Below the pieces are notes generated by a model that saw only the letters and a program-made list of their open reading frames with translations, was not told the origin of the DNA and did no database searches. Shown here piece by piece: positions 10,461-24,011 of a DNA stretch of 64,000 nucleotides (within the stretch, counting starts at the first letter, position 1; every line of letters starts with the position of its first letter). The stretch is from contig OY979729.1 of assembly GCA_963855995.1 (NCBI GenBank), positions 6,156,115 through 6,220,114 on the forward strand. The letters are read 5' to 3'. The translations under genes were made by a program, and so were the position numbers. The DNA comes from Muricea muricata. Lineage: Eukaryota; Cnidaria; Anthozoa; Malacalcyonacea; Plexauridae.

Positions 10461-13400
10461 AAATCGTTCATTTGGGACGTAGCAGGTGATGTCTTACACG
10501 GCACATAAGCCAAGTTCTTTCGTTTTTTCCACGTAGAAACGACTTAGAATAGTTTTAAGATAATAAAGTAATAATTTTCGCATGTATATTTCCGCGCTAA
10601 TTTCTGGGAACAAAAATTTGTATTTGGCTTTGCATGGGCTGTGTTGAATTTGGTTACTTAGTACTTAAGTATATTTTTACAACAGTATTCAAGAGTTTTA
10701 TTAAAATGTAAAAAAGCACTTCTCTCTTGGGCTGAAATGACAAACATCAATAATTAAGTTTGCGTCTATATTTGCAGCGCGTCGAAGCACGTACAGCGAA
10801 GTTCAAGGCGGTAACTGTAAAATTATTTGTGGAAGGATTTTTCATCTACTGAAGGAAAACATTTACAAGGTAGAATTTTATATCACTAGAATTGTATGGA
10901 CAAGCATGACCAGAAATTATAATGCAAAAAGTTGCTTTTAAATAATTTGAATGAAAAGCAGAATGTCCTAATGCTAAAGATCGATCCATTAATCCGGTAG
11001 CATTTTTTTCAACCATCGCATCTATACGCTCCAATCACATCTAGATATGAACCGTTTCATTGGAGTTGTTGAAAAACCATCGGGCGTAAATCGGGATGAT
11101 ACCATAATTATTTACCGCAAGTTTAGAATTGTAGTTACACCTCATGTTCCTCTGCTGTGTTTTCGTAGACACAATTTTCATACTTGTATTTGTTTTATAT
11201 ATAACTCTTCCCATGCAATGACTGTGCTATTAAAACAGTTGGACAAGAAATAAGCTCGTTTGGGACAAGGTGCAAAAACAGTACAATACCTTTTTCAATT
11301 TTGTATTTGTAAAATATCGTCTTCAAAACCTGTAAATACATCTCAATTTCCCCTCAGTCTAGTTCGAATTGCTTGGTACACGCATGCTCGTAATGCTTCG
11401 ACATTGCTTTTTGCCAGTAATATCCTACTAATTAAAACTCGGGCCTGTCGACATGTCGACATCGCTTTTATAAAACCGTCATAGTAAACTCAAACCTGTA
11501 GACCTGTCAACGCATCGCTTTTATAAAGTATTCGTACTAACTTCAAACCTTCGACTTGCGACATCGCCTTCATTCAAAAGTAGTATAGTTAACTGACTTG
11601 TCGAGATGTCCACCTAGCTTTTATACAGTAATCGTAGTAAAGTCAAACATGTTGACATCGCTTTTATACAGTAATCCTACTAATTAAAACTCGAACCTGT
11701 CGACATCGCTTTTCTTAGATCGTCGTATATAAACTCAAACCTGTCCACCTATCAACATCGCCTTTATAAAGTATTCGTACTAAAGTCAATCCTTCGACTT
11801 GTCGTCATCGCTTTTATTCAATAGTCGTATAGTTATTTATTCAAACGAGCTGTGGACGTCGCTTATTATACAGTAATGGAAGTAAAGTCAAACCTGTCGA
11901 AATCGCTTTTATACAAAGTCGTAGTATACATGTAAATCGTTCACTTGTGACGTAGCAGGTGATGTCTTACCCGGCACATAAGCCAAGTTCTTTCGTTTTC
12001 TCCACGTAGAAACGATTTAAAGTAGTTTTGAGATAACAAAGTAATATTTTTCACATCTATATTTCCGCGCTAATTTCTGGGAACAAAACTTTGTATTTGG
12101 CTTCGCATGGGCTGTGTTGAATTTGATTACTTGGTAGTTAAATATATTTTTACAACAGTATTCGAAATTTTTATTAAAATTTAAAAAAGCACTTCTCTCT
12201 TGGGCTAAAATGTGAAACATCAATAATTAAGTTTGCGTTTATATTTACAGCACGTCGAGACACGTACAACGAAGTTCAAAGCGGGTGGCTGTAAAATTAC
12301 TTGTGGAAGAATTTTTCATCTACTGAAGGAAAACATTTACAAGGTAGAATTTTATATCACTAGAACTGTATAGTCAAGCATGACCGGAAATTATAATGCA
12401 AAAAGTTGCATTTCATACTATTTGAATGAAAAGCAGAATGTCCTAATGCGAAAGATCGATCCATCAATCCGGTAGCATTTTTTTTTAGCCATCGCATCTA
12501 TACGCTCCCATCACATCTAGATATGAACCGTTTCATTGGAGTTGTTGAAAAACCATCGGGCGTTAATGGGGATGATACCATAATTATTTACCGCGAGTTT
12601 AGAATTGTAGTTACACCTCATGTTCCTCTGGTGTGTTTTCGTAGACACATAATATTCATACTTGCATTTGTTTTATATATAACTCTTCACATGCAATGAC
12701 TGTGCTATTAAAACAGTTGGACAAGAAATAAGCTCGTTTGGGACAAGATGCAAAAACAGTACAATGCCTTTTTCAATTTTGCATTTGTAAAATATCGTCT
12801 TCAAAACCTGTAAATACATCTCAATTTCCCCTCAGTCTAGTTCGAATTGCTTGGTACACGCATGCTCGTAATGCTTCGACATTGCTTTTTGCCAGTAATA
12901 TCCTACTAATTAAAACTCGAACCTGTCGACATCGCTTTTATAAAATCGTCATAGTAAACTCAAACCTGTAGACCTGTCAACGCATCGCTTTTATAAAGTA
13001 TTCGTACTAAACTCAAACCTTCGACTTGCGACATCGCCTTCGTTCAAAAGTAGTATTGTTAACTGAAACTTGTCAAGCTGTCCACCTAGCTTTTATACAG
13101 TAATCGTAGTAAAGTCAAACATGTCGACATCGCTTTTATACAGTAATCCTACTAATTAAAACTCGAACCTGTTGACCTGTCGACATCGCTTTTATAAAAT
13201 CGTCATAGTAAACCTACTAATTAAAACTCGAACTTGTCGACCTGTCGACATCGCTTTTCTTAGATCGTCGTATATAAACTCAAACCTGTCCACCTGTCAA
13301 CATCGCTTTTATAAAATCGTCGCAGCTAGTAAACGGAAACCTGTCGACCTATCAACATTGCTTTTGTAAAATCGTCGTAGCTATAGTAAACGGAAACCTG

Positions 13401-15250
13401 TCGAACTGTCAACATCGCCTTTATAAAGTATTCGTACTAAAGTCAATCCTTCGACTTGGCGTCATCGCTTTTATTCAATAGTCGTATAGTTATTTGCTCA
13501 AACATGTCAAGCTGTGGACATCGCTTATTATACAGTAATCGTAGCAAACTCAAACCTGTCGAAATCGCTTTTATACAAAGTCGTAGTTAACAAGTAAATC
13601 GTTCACTTGTGACGTAGCAGGTGATGTCTTACACGGCACATAAGCCAAGTTCTTTCGTTTTTTCCACGTAGAAACGATTTAGAATAGTTTTGAGATAATA
13701 AAGTAATAATTTTCGCATATATATTTCCGCGCTAATTTCTGGGAACAAAACTTTGTATTTGGCTTTGCATGGGCTGTGTTAAATTTGGTTGCTTGGTTGT
13801 TAAGTATATTTTTACAACAGTATTCGAGAGTTTTATTAAAATGTAAAAAAGCACTTCTCTCTGGGGCTGAAATGTCAAACATCAATAATTAAGTTTGCGT
13901 TTATATTTACGCGCGTCGAGACACGTACAGAGAAGTTCAAAGCGTGTGGCTGTAAAATTATTTGTGGAAGAATTTTTCATCTACTGAAGGAAAACATTTA
14001 CAAGGTAGAATTTTATATCACTAAGAATTGTATAGATAAGCATGACCAGAAATTATAATGCAAAAAGTTGCATTTAAATAATTTGAATAAAAAGCAGAAT
14101 GTCCTAATGCGAAAGATCGATCCATCAATCCGGTAGCATTTTTTTTCAGCCATCGCATCTATACGCTCCCATCACATCTAGATATGAACCGTTTCATTGG
14201 AGTTGTTCAAAAACCATCGGGCGTTAATAGGGATTATACCATAATTATCTACCGCAAGTTTAGAATTGTATAGTTACACCTCATGTTCCTCTGCTGTGTT
14301 TTCGTAGACACAGTTTTCATACTTGCATTTGTTTTATATATAACTTTTCACATGCAATGACTGCGCTATTAAAACAGTCGAACAAGAAATATAAGCTCAT
14401 TTGGGACAAGGTGCAAAAACAGTACAATGTCTTTTTCAATTTTGTATTTGTAAAATATCGTTTTCAAAACGTGTTAATACATCTCAATTTCCCCTCAGTC
14501 TAGTTCGAATTGCTTGGTACACGCATGCTCATAATACTTCGACATCGCTTTTTGCCAGTAATCCTACTAATTAAAACTCGAACCTGTCGACCTGTCGACA
14601 TCGCTTTTATAAAATCGTCATAGTAAACTCAAACCTGTAGACCTGTCAACGCATCGCTTTTGTAAAGTATTCGTACTAAACTCAAACCTTCGACTTGCGA
14701 CATCGCCTTCATTCAAAAGTAGTATAGTTAACTGAAACTTGTCGAGCTGTCCACCTAGCTTTTATACAGTAATCGTAGTAAAGTCAAACATGTTGACATC
14801 GCTTTTATACAGTAATCCTACTAATTAAAACTCGAACCTGTCGACCTGTCGACATCACTTTTCTTAGATCGTCGTATATAAACTCAAACCTGTCCACCTG
14901 TCAACATCGCTTTTATAAAATCGTCGTATAGCTAGTAAACGGAAACCTGTTCACATATCAACATTGCTTTTGTAAAATCGTTGTGGTAAACGCAAACCTG
15001 TCCACCTGTCAACATCGCCTTTATAAAGTATTCGTACTAAAGTCAATCCTTCGACTTGTCGTCATCGCTTTTATTCAATAGTCGTATAGTTATTTACTCA
15101 AACGAGCTGTGGACATCGCTTATTATACAGTAATCGTACTAAACTCAAACCTGTCAAAATCGCTTCTACACAAAGTCGTAGTCAACATTAACATGTAAAT
15201 TGTTCACTTGTGACGTAGCAGGTGATGTCTTACACGGCACATAAGCCAAG

Positions 15251-15470
15251 TTCTTTCGTTTTTTCCACGTAGAAACGATTTAGAATAGTCGTATAGTTAT
15301 TTACTCAAACGAGCTGTGGACATCGCTTATTATACAGTAATCGTACTAAACTCAAACCTGTCAAAATCGCTTCTACACAAAGTCGTAGTCAACATTAACA
15401 TGTAAATGGTTCACTTGTGACGTAGCAGGTGATGTCTTACACGACACATAAGCCAAGTTCTTTCGTTTTT
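15251..15470. repeat. Internal duplication of about 206 bp at a satellite unit junction
   Basis: The segment carrying CGAGCTGTGGACATCGCTTA through CAGGTGATGTCTTACACG and CCACGTAGAAACGATTTAGA occurs at 15103-15290 and again at 15300-15495 almost unchanged. The junction reads from AGAATAGT straight into CGTATAGTTATTTACTCAAA, which looks like a recent unequal exchange. Confidence 0.8.
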
Positions 15471-18400
15471 TCCACGTAGAAACGATTTAGAATAGTTTTG
15501 AGATAATAAAGTAATATTTTTCGCCTATATATTTCCGCGCTAACTATAGGAAACAAACTTTGTATTTGGCTTTGCATGGTCTGCGTTGAGTTTGGTTACT
15601 TGGTAGTTAAGTATATTTTTACAACAGTATTCGAAATTTTTATTAAAATTTAAAAAACCGCTTCTCTCTTGGGCTGAATTGTCAAACATCAATAATTAAG
15701 TTTGCGTCTATATTTACAGCGCGTCGAGACACGTACAGAGAAGTTCAAAGCGTGTGGCTGTAAAATTACTTAAGTGGAAAAATTTTTCATCTACTGAAGG
15801 AAAACATTTACAAGGTAGAATTTTATATCACTAAAAATTGTATAGACAAGCATGACCAGAAATTATAATGCAAAAAGTTGCATTTAAATAATTTGAATGA
15901 AAAGCAGAATGTCCTAATGCTAAAGATCGATCCATCAATCCGGTAGCATTTTTTTCAACCATCGCATCTATACGCTGCCATCACATCTAGATATGAACCG
16001 TTTCATTGGAGTTGTTGAAAAACTATCAGGCGTTAATCGGGATGATACCATAATTATTTATCGCGAGTTTAGAATTATAGTTACACCTCATGTTCCTCTG
16101 GTGTGTTTTCGTAGACACACCGAATTTTCATACTTGCATCTGTTTTATATATAACTCTTCACATGCAATGACTGTGCTATTAAAACAGTCGAAAAAGAAA
16201 TAAGCTCATTTGGGACAAGGTGCAAAAACAGTACAATGCTTTTTTCAATTGTGTATTTGTAAAATATTGTTTTCAAAACCTGTAAATTCATCTCAATTTC
16301 CCCTCAGTCTAGTTCGAATTGCTTGGTACACGCATGCTCATAATACTAATGCTTCGACATCGCTTTTTGCCAGTAATATCCTACTAATTAAAACTCGAAC
16401 CTGTCGACCTGTCAACATCGCTTTTATAAAATCGTCGCAGCTAGTAAACGGAAACCTGTCGACCTATCAACATTGCTTTTGTAAAATCGTCGTGGTAAAC
16501 GCAAACCTGTCCACCTGTCAACATCGCCTTTATAAAGTATTCGTACTAAAGTCAAACCTTCGACTTGGCGTCATCGCTTTTATTCAATAGTCGTATAGTT
16601 ATTTACTCAAACCTGTCGAGCTGTGGACATCGCTTATTATACAGCAATCGTAGTAAACTCAAACCTGTCGAAATCGCTTTTATACAAAGTCGTAGTTAAC
16701 ATGTAAATCGTTCATTTATGACGTAGCAGGTGATGTCTTACACGGCACATAAGCCAAGTTCTTTCGTTTTTTTCCACGTAGAAACGATTTAGAATAGTTT
16801 TGAGATAATAAATAATAATTTTCGCATATATATTTCCGCGCTAACTTCTAGAAACAAACTTTGTATTTGGCTTTGCATGGGCTGTGTTGAATTTGGTTAC
16901 TTGGTAGTTAAGTATATTTTTACAACAGTATTCGAAATTTTTATTAAAATTTAAAAACCACTTCTCTTTTGAGCTGAAATGTCAAACATCAATAATTAAG
17001 TTTGCGTCCATATTTACAGCGCGTCGAGACACGTACAGAGAAGTTCAAAGCGTGTGGCTGTAAAATTACTTAAGTGGAAAAATTTTTCATCTACTGAAGG
17101 AAAACATTTACAAGGTAGGATTTTATTTCACTAGAACTGTATAAACAAGCATGACCGGAAATTATAATGCAAAAAGTTGCATTTAAATAATTTGAATGAA
17201 AAGCAGAATGTCCTAAATGCTGAAGATCAATCCATCAATCCGGTAGCATTTTTTTTCAGCCATCGCCTCTATACGCTCCCATCACATCTAGATACGAACC
17301 GTTTCATTGGAGTTGTTGAAAAACCATCGGGCGTTAATCGGGATGATACCATAATTATTACCGCAAGTTTAGAATTGTAGTTACACCTCATGTTCCTCTG
17401 CTGTGTTTTCGTAGACACAATTTTCATACTTGCATTTGTTTTATATATAACTCTTCACATGCAATGACTGTGCTATTAAAACAGTTGGACAAGAAATAAG
17501 CTCATTTGGGACAAGGTGCAAAAACAGTACAATGCCTTTTTCAATTGTGTATTTGTAAAATATTGTTTTCAAAACCTGTAAATACATCTCAATTTCCCCT
17601 CAGTCTAGTTCGAATTGGTTGGTACACGCATGCTCCTAATGCTTCGACATCGCTTTTTGCCAGTAATATCCTACTAATTAAAACTCGAACCTGTCGACCT
17701 GTCGGCATCGCTTTTATAAAACCGTCATAGTAAACTCAAACCTGTAGACCTGTCAACGCATCGCTTTTATAAAGTATTCGTACTAAACTCAAACCTTCGA
17801 CTTGCGACATCGCCTTCAAAAGTAGTATTGTTAACTGAAACCTGTCGAGCTGTCCACCTAGCTTTTATACAGTAATCGTAGTAAAGTCAAACATGTCGAC
17901 ATCGCTTTTATACAGTAATCCTACTAATTAAAACTCGAACCTGTCGATCTGTCGACATCGCTTTTCTTAGATCGTCGTATATAAACTCAAACCTGTCCAC
18001 CTGTCAACATCGCTTTTATAAAATCGTCGCAGCTAGTAAACGGAAACCTGTCGACCTATCAACATTGCTTTTGTAAAATCGTCGTGGTAAACGCAAACCT
18101 GTCCACCTGTCAACATCGCCTTTATAAAGTATTCGTACTAAAGTCAAACCTTCGACTTGGCGTCATCGCTTTTATTCAATAGTCGTATAGTTATTTACTC
18201 AAACCTGTCGAGCTGTGGACATCGCTTATTATACAGCAATCGTAGTAAACTCAAACCTGTCGAAATCGTTTTAATACAAAGTCGTAGTTAACATGTAAAT
18301 CGTTCACTTGTGACGTAGCAGGTGATGTCTTACACGGTACATAAGCCAAGTTCTTTCATTTTTTCCACGTAGAAACGATTTAGAATAGTTCTAAGATAAT

Positions 18401-18990
18401 AAAGTAATAATTTTTGCATATATATTTCCGCGCTAAATTCTGGGAACAAAACTTTGTTTTCGGCTTTGCATGGGCTGTGTTGAATTTGGTTACTTAGTAC
18501 TTAAGTATACTTTTACAACAGTATTCGAGAGTTTTATTAAAATGTAAAAAACCACTCTTTCTTGGGCTGAAATGTCAAACATCAATAATTAAGTTTGCGT
18601 CTACATTTACAGCGCGTCGAGACACGCGTACAGAGAAGTTCAAAGCGTGTGGCTGTAAAATTACTTGTGGAAGAATTTTTCATCTACTGAAGGAAAACAT
18701 TTACAAGGTAGAATTTTATGTCACTACGAATTGTGTAGACCAGAAGTTATAATGCAAAAAGTTCCATTTAAATAATATGAATGAAAGGCAGATTGTCCCA
18801 ATGCTAAAGATCGATCCATAATTCCGGTAGCATTTTTTCAACGATCGCGTCCATCACATCTAGATATGAACCGTTTCATTGGGGTTGTTGAAAAACCAGC
18901 GGCCTTTAATTGGGATAATACTGATGATACCACAATTATTTACTTAAATTTTTGAACTGCAGTTTCACCTGTTCCTCTGCTGTGTTTTTG

Positions 18991-20550
18991 CCCTTGGGTG
19001 AATTGTAGTTAAGTAGAATACGTGCATGCAAATGTTCGTTGGGGGATATTATTACTCAGGACCGTCTAAAAATGTATCGACATTTTTAACAATGGGAAAA
19101 TCTACTGCATGAAAATGTCTTCGTTATCCAGGGATCTGTATGGATAATGTTGCATTTTCTTTCCTCCATAGTATTTTCCAGATATTTTCTATATATTGTG
19201 GTAATATAAAATTGAGGGCGAAGCAAGAGCGTTAACTGGGAGGGTGGGATATTCATACAGTATATTCAAGTTCTGCCCGGTTATTAATTTCTTTTGGAAT
19301 GGAAAACAGGTTGATTTCAAAGGAATTGGTAGGCTTTTACGAGCTGTACGTGTTGAATTTAGTTACTTATATAGTATACTGTTATATCTACATAACAGCA
19401 TTCGAAATTTTTATTAAAATTAAAAACAACTTCTCTCCATTGGAATGAAATGTCAAATTAACATCAATGAGATTTGACGCTGTATTTATGTACAACGCGT
19501 CGGGACAAGTACATGAGGTACATCGAAGTTCAAATGAAGAATTTTTCATGTACTGAGGGGAAAGATTTATAAGTAAGGATTTTATATCACTAGGAATTGC
19601 ATAGAGAGCATTAGCCAGAAACTAGTATACTCCGTTGCATTCAAAAAATTTTAATGAGAGGTATATAGCTTTTATGCTGGAGATCGATCCATCCATCGGG
19701 TGGCAATTTTTTCAACCATCAGATCTATACACGTCGATCATATCCGAGTATGGTCCGTACGTTTCATCATGCTTACGTTGAAAACCAGTCGAGCGTTGAT
19801 CACTGCAATTTTAGAAATGTTGAGTGCAGCGTTTCCACGCATTTTTACACATGTTCCTCTACTGTATTTTTGTCTTCGGGTGGATAGCTATGTTCGTTGG
19901 CGTTCGTGTCTGGTTTGTAAATTTGGTATTTGAAGGAAAGCTTCTTATTTCACTCAGCTGAACAGCAAAGGTTTATTAGATGATATTATTGTTAAAAAAT
20001 TTTACCCGTGCGGCCTGCAGTCCAAAAGTTGTCGATGTAGCTTTGTCGACACGTGGTCTATGATGTTACGTTTTCACAAGACGCACAAGAATATAGTGAA
20101 GTAGAAATACGTGCAAGTGTTGGCGAGGGGATATTACTCAGGGCCAACTTTTTTGGGGGGTTTTGTATTACGATGCCCTATCCAGTCTTGATAAATATCA
20201 ATGAGTAATCTGTGTGGATAATGTATGCATTTTCCTTGCTCCATCGTATTTTTTAGATGTTTTCCATTGTGCGGCATCATACAATCAGGGGCGAAGCTAG
20301 AGCGTAATTGCGAAGTAGGGGTCTATATTAGGATATTCAGATTCTGCCCGACTAAACTGGTAAAAAATTAAAATCCATGGTAATGGAAATGAACCTATAT
20401 TAGAAGCAGGGTGGTTTTTGATTCTCCATAATTTTATGTACAATTGGGGCTAAGCTAGATCGTCAATTGGGGTTCGGGGTATATATTCATATAAATTATT
20501 TGCGTTGTGCCTGACTAATGCCCATTAAAATTAACCTTATTTCAAAGAAC
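18991..20550. repeat. Decayed satellite copies without minisatellite
   Basis: Diverged versions of the constant part reappear at 19390-19890 (for example TTCGAAATTTTTATTAAAAT and CTTCTCTCCATTGGAATGAAA). A downstream module occurs at about 19020-19280, 20090-20360 and 20440-20520 (GGGGATATTA.TACTCAGG; GGCGAAGC.AGAGCGT). These copies lack the CTGTCGAC monomers and are far more diverged than the main array, as expected at an array edge. Confidence 0.65.
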
Positions 20551-22745
20551 ATAATAGAATTGGACATAATGCGTAGTTTTAAGATTACTGAATTTTCGCC
20601 ATTAACTTAAAACTAAAGATCATATTAATAGTCCGTACGGTTAAGTACATCAGTATTATAGTTTTATTCGAGCATTTCAGACATACTTGGCAGGAATTTT
20701 CTTCGGGTAGAATTATGCATGCCTACTTACAGCTTTCAGATGCAGAGGTATTAACATGGAATTGAATAGACGTTCAAAAATGTAAAGAAACTTGCAATCT
20801 CGGCTTATCAAATGAAAGGACATATAGTTTACTTTGATGAATGCGACATTTGACATTGTTTCAAATGTAGAAGCTTGTTCTACCCTCAATGGTTGACTCG
20901 TGATAAAAACAGCTCTATACATACGAGGAAGTAAAGCCTATACTTTAACATTTTACCAGATATTTATGATATAGGCTAAAATGATGAATTTGCTTTAGTA
21001 GAACTACCGGTATTTTAGTTCTCGGCAATCAACACATGCAGTTGTAGCTTTTTTCATAATCATTTTCAGTCACATTTGAAACCCGGCATATTAAAAAGAG
21101 CTACGATCAAATTCGCGCAATGGCGACTATTGTGGCAGGTGTGGTATATAATATATGAGCGACTTAATTATGTTTTCACACTTTCTATATAAAAATTCAT
21201 GTACATTGTTTTTTTCAGTCATTTTTCTAAGAAATAATTTAACTTATATGTAGAATAATCTCTTCTTGTATCCAGAAAGAAAATATGAAAGTTGAAACAA
21301 GAAAATTCAAGAAATTTACACGAACCGATAATTGCATAAGTATATAAGTAGCTACTGCCTAAAAATGATCATGATGCTTTATCATCAAATGCATGAGGTA
21401 TCAAGCAGCTGTTAGGATTTTTACAAGTTTTTGATAAGTTTACCCGAATAACTCTACAATATGTCACACAATTTCGACGTTCAAATTCAATTCATGCAAC
21501 TATTCTTTATATATACCTACTAATAACTTAGCTTTATACCTTTATATAGCGACATCAGAATTGCTTAGGCAACTTGTAGCAAAATCGGATCTCAAGCAAT
21601 CTTAAGTAAAAGTGGCTACGAATATTGTTCACTATCTAAATCCAGTATGACTGGATGTTTGTGTTAACATGCATTAAAATCCACCGCTAAAATTAAATGT
21701 ACAATGTTTTATAACAATTAACAAAACAGAAGCGAGAGGTTTTAGCTTCATTTCCAAGTATTTTATTTGTATTATTTTGTCACAAATAGTTAGAAGTCCC
21801 TCGCGTACATGTAAGGTCCCGCATGCATATATTTCTCGGACAACAGCAGACACTATGGCATTCATAACCGTATTCTTTTGTCAAACTCCAAAACTGTTGC
21901 ATAACAGGACTTATATAGTGTACACAAATGACAATACAGTTGTTTAGCCTACTTGCAAGCAGACAGTATAAAAATAAAAAGGCTAAACTGAAAATATTAA
22001 CGTTTTCAAAGCAGGTGGGAATAAAGATGAATCCATAAATTCCTTTAACTCAAACTCTTTCCCTTTAAGTTTCGCACGAAATTCCCACCGAGTCTATTGA
22101 CACAGTTGACTCGTAGATAGTTACAGGTCTGATATCAGTTCACTGAATTTTGTGGGGAAAATCCGACGGTTTTGTGAACATCGTAAAAGCCTAAGTAAAA
22201 GATAGGTTGAAACATATTGAAACACCTGAGGTCAGAGACATTTTCATATCATACGATGACACAAACAGTTTTAATATCAGAAAAAAAACTGAAGAAAGCG
22301 AGCCGGCGTTCTTTAGGAGAAAAACATAAATCTATATGACCTGTCCCAGCTGATATCAGCTAGTTTGGTTTTTGAATACATCGAGATGCGATGTGATACG
22401 AGCATGTCGTCTGAAAAAAAAACATGAAAGACCAACACTATACTTTATAAATTATGTAAACCAACAAAAGAAACTGCACAACTGCACAAGGTAATTTTTG
22501 AAATTTTGATATTACGCTTCAAACTCTTTAGTTGTGAAGGAAAATGTCGGATAATCTTACAGTCTGATTTATACTTTAAAAGTATTAGGGACTGTTTTGT
22601 TTTGTCAGGAATGTTGGACTGTTTCGTTTTGTTGCGATCATTTTCTAAAATTGTTATTACAAATTTGTTATTAGCGTTTTTTAACACATTTTTACTCTTA
22701 CTCATGCAGATGATGTTCACATTCGAGCATGCCAGTTACCACGAG
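20551..22745. other. No gene recognised; 5' flank of the Cys-rich gene
   Basis: AT-rich sequence with no repeat or coding stretch that I can support. The promoter and 5' UTR of the gene starting at 22746 should lie at the right end, but no clear core promoter was identified. Confidence 0.45.
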
Positions 22746-23007
22746 ATGAAAAGATTGGTTTTCATTTCAACAAAGATCACTGTTGGCCTTCTTATCTTGA
22801 TATGCTTTGGGGCAAGTTTGGTCACCAGTAATGAAGGTATACCTTTCTGTAAAGAGCAATTGCAACGACTCAAACAGGACGTGGAAGTTTGGAATGAAAG
22901 ATGCTGGAACAATACTGATCACGGAAAAAGTACACCCTGCTGTGAAGCAGAGAAAGAATATAATCAAGAGAGGATGAAAATGCATGTAGAGATGTGCTTT
23001 TATTCAG
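22746..23007 (+). CDS. Exon 1: signal peptide and Cys-rich N-terminus of a secreted/membrane protein
   Basis: I chose the ATG at 22746 because it gives a textbook signal peptide: MKR, then a hydrophobic core (VGLLILICFGASLV), with cleavage near SLVTS. Upstream in-frame ATGs exist but bury that signal. The mature start is EGIPFCKEQLQRLKQDVEVW, followed by about 45 residues with five cysteines in all (FCKE, ERCWNN, PCCEAE, EMCFY) and one possible N-glycosylation site (NNT). The exon ends at 23007 before GTTAGAG, in phase 1. That phase fits the YWTD exon that starts at 30805, so the two are probably one gene. I do not recognise the Cys-rich module itself. Confidence 0.6.
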
Positions 23008-23786
23008 GTTAGAGTTTTATTATGAAAACAGAATTGGGGGTTAAGGGTCTTTATCACTTACTTGCAGTTTTATCAGGATTAATGAAGATCTGTTTTTATG
23101 TTTAAAAACATACTCAACACCGTTGATTCAACATCATTATGTATTGCTTGGCGCAACATGTATGTACATGTTTGCTTCGTTTGTAGAATGTGCTGAATAA
23201 TGTTGAATCGATTTTAAACAAACTTCAATGTATGCTAGCCCTCCTCACATATTTTTGTTCTAGCATAATTTGACTCATAACAGGTTTCCGTGGGTGGGGT
23301 TAGTGCAAAAAGAGTACTGCCCGGGACTGAAGACATGAGTTGTTTTGCTAATTTATGCAAGGAAGTTTACCGCGACCTTTTTGATTATTTATTACTGTGA
23401 CGTAACTGACGTCTACGATTGACGTTTTTTAGGCATTATGTCATTAAAAACGTAGACAAGCATCGCATTAAACTACAAGATAAACATATTCTGAAGAAAT
23501 ACATCTTGAAACTCAATCCTCCAATTAAAATAATGTTTCTTAATTTTCTTAATTTTGCAATTGATATATTGATGATTTTGAAAAAACCCATGAAATATTA
23601 CAGTCTCAACCCTTTCTTATTTTTACCTCGAGTATTGAGTTTACAAAATGTATTTCTTCGGAACATGTTTTATTTTGTATTTTAATACATCGCATTAAAG
23701 TTCATTAGTTTTCTGTTTGGAAAGAAATAATACGGACAGGCATGTTTTCTGGTGTTACAGTTTAACAAAATCCTTTAAGCGAACAC

Positions 23787-24011
23787 ATTGTTTCTTTGTG
23801 TCAGTTTTCTCAATTTTGCAGAATTGCAGTTGATATATTGCCAAGGCGGGGTAGTGTTTCTTGTGTCTCCAGAGTAGGCATATTCACTAACAATTTTTGT
23901 CCTACCATTGAGAACTATAAATTGACTGATACATCATGCATCCCATGTTCCACAATGGTAAAATCAAACTGCTGCAGTATAACAGTGACGCGCAAACGAG
24001 ACGACTGTTAG
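23787..24011 (+). CDS. Unrecognised Cys-rich terminal-exon candidate
   Basis: A consensus acceptor (TTTTCTCAATTTTGCAG ending at 23818) leads into an open frame with VDILPRRGSVSCVSRVG, then NNFCPTIENY, then SCIPCSTMVKSNCC, and ends RDDC-stop at 24009-24011. About seven cysteines in 60 residues and a closing Cys next to the stop suggest a secreted disulphide-rich domain (cystine-knot-like in feel, not assignable). The frame needs an upstream exon ending in phase 2, but exon 1 of the neighbouring gene ends in phase 1, so it cannot be joined directly. It may be an alternative last exon via a missing exon, a fragment of another gene, or chance. The exon proper would start at 23819. Confidence 0.3.
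   Translation: MVSLCQFSQFCRIAVDILPRRGSVSCVSRVGIFTNNFCPTIENYKLTDTSCIPCSTMVKSNCCSITVTRKRDDC

Larger units (their letters stand above)
8880..18990. repeat. Tandem array of about seven 1.3-1.7 kb satellite units with internal minisatellites
   Basis: The landmark CCACGTAGAAA recurs at about 8903, 10528, 12002, 13663, 15266/15471, 16774 and 18366, always in the same order relative to other landmarks. These are TTTCCGCGCTAA, CTTCTCTCTTGGGCTGAAA, CTACTGAAGGAAAACATTTA, CCGTTTCATTGG.GTTGTT, GGGACAAGGTGCAAAAACAG, and then a minisatellite block. The constant part is about 900 bp. The minisatellite is built of roughly 45-60 bp monomers of the type CCTGTCGAC(C/A)TGTCGAC followed by ATCGCTTTTATAAAATCGTC. 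Unit length varies mainly because monomers were gained or lost; the unit starting at about 15.47 kb is shortest. No coding, tRNA or rRNA signature was recognised. Short open frames recur in every unit but follow sequence identity, not codon constraint. Confidence 0.95.

Noticed and set aside
16210-16590. A 126-codon open frame running from the satellite constant part through minisatellite monomers, with shorter versions in the other units
   Set aside because: The start codon is not ATG, the frame is broken at different places in other units, and substitutions show no codon bias; it follows the repeat, not a gene.
8880-18990. Array considered as a CRISPR locus, 5S/snRNA cluster or Helitron tandem
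   Set aside because: Repeats are diverged and of variable length with no spacer pattern; no 5S internal promoter, tRNA A/B box or snRNA motif was seen; no TC...CTRR Helitron ends with hairpin could be fixed.
22506-22745. Longer N-terminus for the Cys-rich exon from the upstream ATG at 22506
   Set aside because: It would add about 80 hydrophobic AT-rich residues before a clean signal peptide; the ATG at 22746 is the better start.
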